Shown: positions 16,098 through 22,672 of the stretch, piece by piece
Layout: the number at the start of each line of letters is the position of its first letter
Numbering within the stretch: position 1 is the first letter of the stretch
Source: Corallococcus sp. CA053C
GTDB lineage: Bacteria; Myxococcota; Myxococcia; Myxococcales; Myxococcaceae
Reading direction: 5' to 3'
Assembly (NCBI RefSeq): GCF_003611675.1
Contig: NZ_RAWA01000042.1
Span: forward strand, 1 to 38,621
Length of the DNA stretch: 38,621 bases
Notes under the pieces: model-generated
The model's input: the letters and a program-made list of their open reading frames with translations, nothing else
Told to the model about the DNA's origin: nothing
Database searches by the model: none
Position numbers and translations under genes: made by a program

Positions 16098-16874
16098 TTG
16101 AGGCTGAATGCTTTGGGGTGTGTCTTGATGTTAGGACTGGCTGTAGGGTGCGTGACCCGTAGAGAAGGGCCCACCGCGCAGGAGCGTCGTGATGCCCTTC
16201 GTGGCTGGGAGCGGCAGGGTTCGAGTTATCGCAGCCCTGAAGGGTTTCAAGAGGCTCGTTGGGGAATGACCATTGACGAAGTGCAAGCGCTCTTTCCTGA
16301 AGCAAGGTTGCTCAATGGCAATGCTCTTCGGTGGAAGACCCCGCTCGCTAAAATGCCTGCCATCGTGACGCTTGGATTTATTGAGAACAGGTTTGCAGCG
16401 GTGGATGTCTTCTTTCCGGAGGTCAGAGACTCGAGGGATGCCCATCTGCTACTGCGTCGCCTGCTTTCTCGGAAGTACGGGACGCCGGGGCGTGACCGGG
16501 ACACTGTCTACGAGGCTCAACGGCGGGTAGGAAGCTATCGCTCTGCCGCTGATGCGGTGTACTTCCTGGGCAAGGTGACTTCGTCCATCAGGGGGGCCGC
16601 ACCTCCAGATCTTTACGCGCAGCATCGGATGGACATCCGCGCGGAGAACGATGAGATGGAGGCACGGCGTGAGGCTCGCGCAGCCCAAAAACGATTCTTG
16701 CTGATGAGTCGATGGGAGACCGTTGAAAGTCAGGTGCTTCTCACGAGCGTGACGGCCCCGGAAGTCGTGGCGGTAGTCATCGAGTATGAGAGTGCGCGGT
16801 ATGCGCCTGAAATAGCGAAGGCGCGAAGACAGGCCCAGGAACTGGAGCAGCAGCGAATGGCGAAGGACTTCTAG
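16098..16874 (+). CDS. Lipoprotein of unknown function
   Basis: 258 residues if the TTG at 16098 is the start. GGAGG lies 4 bases before it, and it gives a clean lipoprotein signal (RLNALGCVLMLGLAVGC). The mature part has an N-terminal module FQEARWGMTIDEVQALFPEA, a pattern I know from many proteobacterial lipoproteins in which a 'WGMTxxEV..LFP' helix is followed by a beta-sheet (IVTLGFIENRFAAVDVFF). The C-terminal half is charged and helical (AENDEMEARREARAAQKRF) and ends in a possible coiled coil. It has the same lower GC as the preceding gene, 62 bases away, so the two may be one transferred unit. Confidence 0.65.
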   Translation: MRLNALGCVLMLGLAVGCVTRREGPTAQERRDALRGWERQGSSYRSPEGFQEARWGMTIDEVQALFPEARLLNGNALRWKTPLAKMPAIVTLGFIENRFAAVDVFFPEVRDSRDAHLLLRRLLSRKYGTPGRDRDTVYEAQRRVGSYRSAADAVYFLGKVTSSIRGAAPPDLYAQHRMDIRAENDEMEARREARAAQKRFLLMSRWETVESQVLLTSVTAPEVVAVVIEYESARYAPEIAKARRQAQELEQQRMAKDF

Positions 16875-17097
16875 CAAGACCTCGCTGTCCAGCCGCGAGG
16901 CGCCGCCGCGCGAGACGGCCGGTCCCGCACGGCGATACCCAGTCCACTCGACAAAGGCAGACAGCCTCCCTCAAGCGGAGCCGGGGCTGGAGGGGGAGAG
17001 CCCGGCCCTGGCTGCGACGGTGGCGTCGACGAAGGAGCGCACGCCGCGATGGGATGGGGCGGGGCTGCTGCGCCGTAGTTTCGCGCAGGATGTCTTC
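16875..17097 (+). mobile_element. IS91-like transposase tail fragment, copy I
   Basis: One frame runs through the stretch: KTSLSSREAPPRE... then SLPQAEPGLEGES, then TPRWDGAGLLRRSFAQDVF. The last part matches the start of the transposase tail in copy F (QLDGAGLLRRSFALDVF). Similarity stops at 17097, immediately before the Cys motif. The sequence upstream of LPQA is not found in the other copies, so this copy may preserve more of the transposase linker. It borders the stop codon of the next gene. Confidence 0.6.
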
Positions 17098-18033
17098 TCA
17101 CCCCAACAGGTTGGCGATGTCCTTCACCGGCTGCGGAGCGGCCTCGGTGCTCCCCAGCGCGCCCATGACGCCTCCGAAGATCATGGAAGCCGGGTTGGCG
17201 CGGCCCTTCGTGATGGACCCGAGGACGCCCTCCGCGGCGCCCTTCAAGGTGTTGAGGTAACCGGTCGCGGCGCCCTCGAGGACTCCCTTGAAGCCCCCTT
17301 CCGAGTTGCCCACTCCCGTCAGGACGTTGCTGACCCCCGGCAGGAACCACAGGGCCTTGCCCGCCTCGCCCGCGAACCACTGGAAGTTGTCCTTGTTGCT
17401 CCCGTCCGCCTTGACGTGGGTGTCCTTCGTGGTCGGCAGCTGGTGCTCGCCCAGGAAGGAGTACCCCTTCTCGGCGAAGTCCTTGAGCATGCCGGCCTCC
17501 GTGCCGTGGCGCGCATCGCCGTCCTTGGTGATGCCCTCGATGTTGCCGTCGCCCTTGCCGTTCTGGACCTTGTTCGCGCGGTCTCCACCCGTGGAGGCCT
17601 TGGTGCTGTCGATGAACTCCAGCACCCGGGTCAGCCGGTAGACGCCGTCGGCGTTCTGCTTCGGATCCTTCAGGTCGAGCTTGGGGTCGACGCCCGTCTG
17701 CTTGCACAGCTGCTCGAACTTGATGTCCTTCTGGCGGCCCAGGTTCTTCAACACGGGCGAGTCGTCGACGATCTGCGCCGCGGACCGGGTGTCCCCGGCC
17801 GGCCGCTTGTCGTTGGCGCTCGGGACGCCCGAGGCGGAGGGCTGCCTGCGGTGGATGACCGCCGCGGGCTCGAAGGCATCCACCGGGCTGAAGCCCCGCG
17901 TGGGGGTGCCCCGGGCCCCCACGTCCTGAACGGGCCCTGCCGACAGCTGCTGCTTCGGGGTGCCGGGAGCGGACGGAGCAGAGTTCGGGCGCAGCACGGA
18001 AGACGAGAGGGCCGAGGGCTTGGCGAGGATCAT
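17098..18033 (-). CDS. Unknown protein, possibly 3'-altered at the repeat junction
   Basis: 311 residues from the ATG at 18033. The first ~100 residues are Ser/Pro/Ala-rich and look unstructured. The middle (PVLKNLGRQKDIKFEQLCKQTGVDPKLDL, then GVYRLTRVLEFIDSTKAS) is helical. A polar part with GDGNIEGITKDGDARHGTEAGMLKDFAEKGYSFLGEH follows. The C-terminus is Gly/Ala-rich (GVLEGAATGYLNTLKGAAEGVLG). No signal peptide or catalytic motif is visible. A long disordered N-terminus followed by a compact domain fits a secreted effector or structural protein, but I do not recognise it. Its TGA stop falls at the edge of repeat copy I, so the natural C-terminus may have been replaced. Confidence 0.6.
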   Translation of the reverse strand: MILAKPSALSSSVLRPNSAPSAPGTPKQQLSAGPVQDVGARGTPTRGFSPVDAFEPAAVIHRRQPSASGVPSANDKRPAGDTRSAAQIVDDSPVLKNLGRQKDIKFEQLCKQTGVDPKLDLKDPKQNADGVYRLTRVLEFIDSTKASTGGDRANKVQNGKGDGNIEGITKDGDARHGTEAGMLKDFAEKGYSFLGEHQLPTTKDTHVKADGSNKDNFQWFAGEAGKALWFLPGVSNVLTGVGNSEGGFKGVLEGAATGYLNTLKGAAEGVLGSITKGRANPASMIFGGVMGALGSTEAAPQPVKDIANLLG

Positions 18034-18574
18034 GGGGTCACCGGGTTCGGGACATCGATGCGCTGTCTCATTGCAGCGCGGATGCCAGCCAGGTGGCCCC
18101 CGCAACCCGTCGATTTTCCAGGGATGGGATGACTTGGGGGAACGCGCGCCAGGCCTCCAGCCGGTGACCGTGGTCACCAGGAGGATGACGCCAGTCACCA
18201 GGGCGCCCGCGCTGGTTCAGCGCGCCATGGCCACTGAGCAGCGCGCCAAACACAGCCATGCCATTTCCAGGGTGGTCGATGTCGGTGATGTACTTCCTGG
18301 GGATGGGATAGGAATGAGACGGCGACCTGGCAAATCATGCAGCGAGTCTTCGCTTGCGCTCCCCCATGACGTACGGGAGTGCCTGATGGCGGACAGCGCT
18401 GAAACGGTCCGGCAACTCCTGACACCCTGGGTCCCTTCACGCCCACCTGGGTCGACTTTCGCGGAGCCCCTGCGCGGCGCATGGGCCCCGAACGTCGACG
18501 CCTGGACAAAGCAGGAGAGAAACGTTTATCTCGTCTACAGGGAAAATCTTTTCCTTTCTCCAACGGGGTTGAAC
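18034..18574. other. Gene-free stretch with possible relic of a membrane transporter
   Basis: No intact gene is seen. Two minus-strand pieces in different frames, MAVFGALLSGHGALNQ and GVILLVTTVTGW, have membrane-helix character and could be a frameshifted relic of a transporter end, but this is weak. The 3' 100 bases should hold the promoter of the secreted protein that starts at 18575. Confidence 0.3.
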
Positions 18575-19006
18575 ATGAAGAGCTCCACTCTGTTTGCTTC
18601 ACTTTCGGTGGCGGTCCTGGGCATGGGGTCCGCTCAGGCGGCGACCCTGACCTTCACGGTCCAGAACAAGATCCTCACCAGCAGCATCACCAATACCTTC
18701 ACGAACACCTGCACGCCGATCATCCCGAGCCTCGGCACGGTCCTGGCCAACTCGACTTCGGTGACGCACCAGCTCGATTGCGGCACTTCGACGGCCGTCG
18801 CATTTCGATACGCGAGCGGAACCAAGACCTGCACCTTCAACCTGAGCTCCATCTACACCCCGCCCGATCCGTTCCTGGGTACCCCCGCGTCCTGGACGCC
18901 GAGCGGCACGGCCACCTCGAATGGCAGCACGTTCGCGACGTGCAAGGCGACCCTGACCGGCATCGGGGCGAGCGGCAGTTACACCTGGGCGCTGTCGATG
19001 CAGTGA
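18575..19006 (+). CDS. Small secreted protein
   Basis: 143 residues. A Sec signal peptide is clear (MKSSTLFASLSVAVLGMGSAQA, cleavage after AQA). The mature ~121 residues are rich in Thr and Ser and built of short beta strands, with Cys in NTCTPI, LDCGTS, KTCTFN and ATCKAT, likely two disulfides. The protein ends in SGSYTWALSMQ. No family is recognised. It is not lipidated. The start is set by the signal peptide; the ribosome site is weak. Confidence 0.75.
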   Translation: MKSSTLFASLSVAVLGMGSAQAATLTFTVQNKILTSSITNTFTNTCTPIIPSLGTVLANSTSVTHQLDCGTSTAVAFRYASGTKTCTFNLSSIYTPPDPFLGTPASWTPSGTATSNGSTFATCKATLTGIGASGSYTWALSMQ

Positions 19007-19079
19007 TGCGCTGATGGCCGGGGCCTCGCCCGATGCAGTTCAGACGGGGCCCCGCGCCGCAGCGGAGCGGAAGCCGGCT

Positions 19080-19352
19080 TCAGGGAGCCAGGACGTCGAA
19101 CTGGCAGGAGGAGGCCCCCAGCGCGACCGTGTAGGCCGTCCACAGGTCGATACCATAGGTGCCGGAGGTCGGCGCCGTGAGGGTCCGCATCCAGCGTGGG
19201 TCCACGCGCTCGAGGTCTCCCGGGTACCGCATGCCCTGCATGTCCTCGAAGGCCGCGGACAGCTGAAGCTGTCCCGGGTTCGTCTTCCACTCACAAAGGT
19301 CCACGTGCACGAAGTGCGTGGCCTGGGACGCCCTGAAGGCCGTCGTGCTCAT
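19080..19352 (-). CDS. Small unknown protein
   Basis: 90 residues from the ATG at 19352, which has AGGGGGAG just upstream. The sequence (MSTTAFRASQATHFVHVDLCEWKT, then GTYGIDLWTAYTVALGASSC) shows beta character and two Cys but no signal peptide. The ATG overlaps the TGA of a short upstream frame as ATGA, suggesting a two-gene unit. A much longer frame through this region on the same strand is a shadow of the glycosyltransferase gene. Confidence 0.55.
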   Translation of the reverse strand: MSTTAFRASQATHFVHVDLCEWKTNPGQLQLSAAFEDMQGMRYPGDLERVDPRWMRTLTAPTSGTYGIDLWTAYTVALGASSCQFDVLAP

Positions 19353-19459
19353 GTCTCCCCCTGCAGGGAGGAGAAGTCGCTGCCGGGTGCGGCGTTCCGG
19401 AGCCGGCAGCCCTTGTCCCCGTCGATGGTGCACGACACCCGGTAGGCGTGACATCGCAC
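19349..19459 (-). CDS. Possible 36-residue micro-protein upstream of the 90-residue gene
   Basis: A GTG at 19459 opens a frame reading RCHAYRVSCTIDGDKGCR and ending SDFSSLQGET at the TGA that overlaps the next start. The frame remains open a short way upstream (GTG near 19501), so the true start is uncertain. Three Cys in 20 residues suggest a small structured peptide. The ATGA overlap is the main support. Confidence 0.3.
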   Translation of the reverse strand: MRCHAYRVSCTIDGDKGCRLRNAAPGSDFSSLQGET

Positions 19460-19622
19460 CCTCGCGGGCCCCCACCGTCCGGAACGGCGGGGAGTAGGCA
19501 CGTCCTGCGTCCGCGCTCACTTCACCCGCCGGAGGGGACCTGCGCCGCTTCGCGTGGGGGCTTCCATCCTGGGCGGGAAGTGCGAGAGTCCACCGCTCGA
19601 CCACCGCACGAGGGCGCGGACC

Positions 19623-20867
19623 ATGTGTACGTTCTGTGATCTGGGAATCTGTTGCGACCCCGGGCATCGAAGCGAGGCGCTGCTGCGCGAGTGGGTGCGC
19701 GACACGTGCGTCTTCTGCACGATGGGGAGCTGCCTGACTCACGGCGCCTCGGGACCGCCCGTCGGCGAGACGACCATTCCCATCTTCGATATCAAGCGGT
19801 CGCTCCGCTCCAACAGCTCCTCGACCACGCTGACGAAGGTGTCGTCGACGCCGCGTCGCGGCATCCTGAGCGGCATGGAGGACCGGACGTATTGGAATCC
19901 AAGCCAATCGGACGAGGCGCTGATCATCTCGCGGCTCCTCAAGTCGCCCATGGGGACGAAGCACGCCATCCCGAAGAACATCCATCGCTTCTGGACGGGC
20001 GGACCGCTGAGCCCAGCGGTCGTCGACGACCTGGTCTCCGACGGCGCACGGGCCAGGCAGGCGGGTTGGACCTGCTACCTGTGGTACTCCGCCGAAGTCG
20101 AGCGGGTGCTGGACGGTCATCTCGACGGAGAGATCAAGAAGAGCGAGGGCATCTTCATCTTCTCGAAGCGGCCTCCGAAGCCCGTGGACAAGCGGCCGAC
20201 GCGCGCCAACCAACGGCGCAGGTTGGAGCTGGCGGGCTTCCGGGTGGTCCCCATCGAAAAGCTCGATGACTCCAGCAACTGGCTCTCGGAGCTCGCGACC
20301 CTCGTCGGGGGCGCCGCGGTGATGCGCAACTGGGATGAGGTCAAATACTTCTCCGACCTCGCGCGGCTCCTGTACCTCAACTTCGTGGGAGGCATCCACA
20401 TGGATGTCGACATCTGCCTGGGGGACATGGACCTCACCCAGACCTATTTCCACAACGACCCGGACGGTGAGGTGCCGCTCATGGGCAGCCTGCTGCGCGA
20501 TCAGTCCGATCCGATGATCCCGAAGCTCCGCTTCCTCAAGCGGATCCGCCGCCGGCCCCTGCTCACGAAGGAGGAATACGACGGGTACATGGAGGCGCTC
20601 TCCGCGCTGGTCGAAAAGGGAATGCTCGCCGCGGGCATGCTGAACGCGCTGATCGCGTCGCGCCCCAACACCACCCACCTTCAGGACACTATCGACGAGT
20701 TCCGCAAGGCCATCATCAAGAACAAGGGCCTGATCAGCGGCATGGCGCTCGCCCGCGTCATGCTCTTCGGCAAGAGCCGAGAGGGGGATGTCGAACAGGC
20801 CATGAAGTGGACCGTCCCGCCCTATCTCGTCCGCCTCGACCCCGACACCGACGAGAGCAATCTCTGA
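19623..20867 (+). CDS. DXD-type glycosyltransferase (TcdA/TcdB-like sugar-binding region) with Cys-rich N-terminus
   Basis: 414 residues. From ~115 the protein reads IPKNIHRFWTGGPLSP, the first strand of glycosyltransferases with a DXD sugar-binding region. The catalytic core follows as EVKYFSDLARLLYLNFVGGIHMDVDICLGDM, with the metal-binding DXD at ~261-263 (DVD). This is the pattern of GT32/GT44-like enzymes, which include clostridial glucosylating toxins. The N-terminal 45 residues carry a duplicated motif, CTFCDLGICCDPGH and CVFCTMGSCLTHG, probably one or two zinc knuckles. The rest is helical, without membrane segments or a signal. The start at 19623 keeps both Cys motifs. It could be a secreted effector, a toxin, or a cytoplasmic sugar transferase; the donor sugar cannot be told. 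Confidence 0.8.
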   Translation: MCTFCDLGICCDPGHRSEALLREWVRDTCVFCTMGSCLTHGASGPPVGETTIPIFDIKRSLRSNSSSTTLTKVSSTPRRGILSGMEDRTYWNPSQSDEALIISRLLKSPMGTKHAIPKNIHRFWTGGPLSPAVVDDLVSDGARARQAGWTCYLWYSAEVERVLDGHLDGEIKKSEGIFIFSKRPPKPVDKRPTRANQRRRLELAGFRVVPIEKLDDSSNWLSELATLVGGAAVMRNWDEVKYFSDLARLLYLNFVGGIHMDVDICLGDMDLTQTYFHNDPDGEVPLMGSLLRDQSDPMIPKLRFLKRIRRRPLLTKEEYDGYMEALSALVEKGMLAAGMLNALIASRPNTTHLQDTIDEFRKAIIKNKGLISGMALARVMLFGKSREGDVEQAMKWTVPPYLVRLDPDTDESNL

Positions 20868-21011
20868 CGGCGGACGACGTCGTCCCCTCAGGGCGCCGGC
20901 GGCACGAGCGCTGAGTCGCATGCCTGGGGATGCCGCCGCGCGCAAGCCGGCGGGAAGTACGGGCGGGTCTCCTTTGTCTGTCCTCCTCACCCCCCGGACA
21001 AAAGGACCCAG

Positions 21012-21758
21012 ATGCTTCGACTCCTGAAACTTGCGCCCCTGGCGCTACTCGTGCCTCTGGCGTCCCAGGCATCCGTCGTCTGGAAGGGAGACTTCGAGAC
21101 CGGCGACCTGTCTCAGTACACCCAAGCCTGGCTTGTCGCCCCGGACCGCATGCAGGTGGTGGGCGACCTTGTCCGTGACGGGAACAAGGCGCTGAAGGTG
21201 ACCGTCCAGCAGGGAGACAACCCCGTCAACGCCAGCGGCAACCGCAACGAGCTGTTCCGCGGCACCTATGAGCCGGTCGACTCCGAGTACTACTACAAGT
21301 GGAGCACCCTGTTTCCCCAGGACTTCCCCAGCTCACCCCGGTGGCAGGTGTTCACGCAATGGCACCATGACGGCTGCTGTGGCTCCCCGCCGCTCGAGTT
21401 CTTCGTCATCAACGACACGATGAACATGCGCGTCGGAGGAAGCTCGGGCGAGGTTCTATGGCAGGCGCCGGTGCACCGGGACCAGTGGAACGACTTCGTG
21501 ATGCACGTGAAGTGGTCGCCCGACCCGAATGTCGGCTTCGTCGAGCTGTACTACAATGGCAATCTGGTGGTGCCGAAGCGCAACATCGCCACGCGCTACC
21601 CGGACACTGCGGGCTACATCCAGCTCGGCTACTACCGGGATGCGACCATCGCGCAGACAGCCTCGCTCTACCATGATGGCTTCACCATGGCGACGACGCT
21701 GGAAGAGGTGATGCCCGCGGGCGGGGACCCGTCCACGCTTGCCGCTACGGCTCCCTAG
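21012..21758 (+). CDS. Secreted polysaccharide lyase-like protein (heparin lyase I-type jelly roll)
   Basis: 248 residues. A Sec signal peptide (LLKLAPLALLVPLASQA) leads into VVWKGDFETGDLSQY, the usual opening of the Polysacc_lyase (PF14099) fold. The sequence then shows NRNELFRGTYEPVDSEYYYKWSTLFPQDF, QVFTQWHHDGCCGSPPLEFFV, WNDFVMHVKWSPDPNVGFVELYYNG and YIQLGYYRD, all typical strands of this beta-jelly roll. It should cleave or bind an acidic polysaccharide outside the cell. GGA of AAAAGGACCC is the likely ribosome site. It overlaps the end of a convergent ABC-ATPase fragment by 14 bases. Confidence 0.82.
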   Translation: MLRLLKLAPLALLVPLASQASVVWKGDFETGDLSQYTQAWLVAPDRMQVVGDLVRDGNKALKVTVQQGDNPVNASGNRNELFRGTYEPVDSEYYYKWSTLFPQDFPSSPRWQVFTQWHHDGCCGSPPLEFFVINDTMNMRVGGSSGEVLWQAPVHRDQWNDFVMHVKWSPDPNVGFVELYYNGNLVVPKRNIATRYPDTAGYIQLGYYRDATIAQTASLYHDGFTMATTLEEVMPAGGDPSTLAATAP

Positions 21759-21960
21759 GATGCCTTGTGAGCCGCACCTGGCTGTCCAGCGCGCGCGCCA
21801 CGTCCGCGTCATGCGTGACGACCACCAGGCCGCGCCCGTGCGCCTTCATCCCATCCAGGTCTCGCATCACGCGTGTGGCGGTGCGCGAATCGAGATGCTC
21901 GGTGGGCTCATCGAGCAGGAGCCAGGGGGCCTCTGAAAGCCAGGCGCGCGCGAGGAGGAC
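21745..21960 (-). pseudogene. 3' end of an ABC exporter ATPase, CydC-like
   Basis: The frame gives GVLLARAWLSEAPWLLLDEPTEHLDSRTA with the Walker B motif, then GLVVVTHDADVARALD with the switch His, and stops at 21745. The wording DEPTEHLD is characteristic of CydC, the ATPase subunit of the cysteine/glutathione exporter needed for cytochrome bd assembly. The signature loop, Walker A and the membrane domain are missing. The cut is at 21960/21961, exactly where repeat copy A begins. Confidence 0.75.
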
Positions 21961-22103
21961 GCCTGAGCGGGCGTGTGCCCCATGAGGGCTGCACGGCTTC
22001 TGCACCGGCCTGGCGCACAGCTCGGCGGCACCCGTCAGCGTCCCTCCTCGGCACCTCTGCACCAGCCCTCACCCTCAACAGGCTTTCTATTCGCCCTATG
22101 CGT
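21961..22103 (+). mobile_element. IS91-tail repeat, copy A (right part only)
   Basis: 143 bases from GCCTGAGCGGG to CCCTATGCGT are nearly identical to the last third of copies B, C, D and F. The left edge cuts a cydC-like gene. The right edge joins the remains of a second, diverged IS91-like transposase tail. Confidence 0.85.
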
Positions 22104-22309
22104 TGAGCGGTGGGACTGGGCGACGCTGCTGAAGCGCGGTTTCGACTTCGACGTCTGCACCTGTCCTGGCAGCGGCAGGCGGCGGAGGGTACTGGCGGTG
22201 CTGAAAGGCCGCGGCGTCAAGGAGGTTTTGAGGCACCTGGGGTTGCCCACGGTCCCCTTGCCTCTGGCAACTGCACGAGGCCCGCACAGAGGGGCTACCG
22301 GACGCCGAG
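22104..22309 (+). pseudogene. Diverged IS91-family-like transposase C-terminus
   Basis: The frame reads RWDWATLLKRGFDFDVCTC, RVLAVLKGRGVKEVLRHLGLPT and PLPLATARGP. It matches the C-terminal zinc-ribbon tail of IS91-type transposases (WAxLLxRxFxxDVxxCPxCGGRxRVLAxL...ILxHLGLPT). One Cys pair is damaged (CPGSG instead of CPxCG). It is clearly different from the tail carried by the repeat family, so it comes from another element. The similarity fades at ~22300, where the next gene fragment begins without its start. Confidence 0.65.
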
Positions 22310-22593
22310 GTGAAAGTGGCCGCCAGTTCCGCCTATACGTTGTGCGTGACGCTGTCGGTGGTTCCGGCCTTCGCCCAGGACGAGGGCGGCAAGGCGCAGG
22401 GCGGCGGTGAAGGTGGTGGCGCCCGGATGCAGAAGACGACCAACGTCGACTTCGAGGACGACACCATCGAAGGTGACCTCACGAAGCCGGATGGTGAGTA
22501 CGTCGAAGCTCGCAAGTCCGCGAAGCACTCCAACCTCATCCGCATCCGCGAAGACTTCGAGACAAGGTCATGCAGTCCGTGGGTGAGCTGTAA
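22310..22593 (+). pseudogene. Small exported protein, 5'-truncated and frameshifted (GltF-like by position)
   Basis: A signal-peptide end (LCVTLSVVPAFAQ) leads to a Gly-rich stretch and then NVDFEDDTIEGDLTKPDGEY and HSNLIRIREDFE. At 22559-22562 one base seems lost: restoring a G gives DFEDKVMQSVGEL and a TAA at 22591-22593, a natural end. As it stands, the frame runs on into gltG. The natural start codon and ribosome site are missing, because the transposase relic joins directly upstream. In Myxococcus a small periplasmic Glt protein (gltF) lies next to gltG; assigning it here rests on gene order and is tentative. Confidence 0.55.
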
Positions 22594-22672
22594 TTCCCCA
22601 CGAATTGCCGGCGGGAACCTTCCGCCAGCCCCGTTGTCCAACGAGCGCGAGAGCGAACCGGGAGCCCCCTTC

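Noticed and set aside
19353-20990. Upstream part of a 636-codon minus-strand open frame
   Set aside because: It covers the glycosyltransferase gene in reverse. Only its last 90 codons, outside that gene, look like protein.
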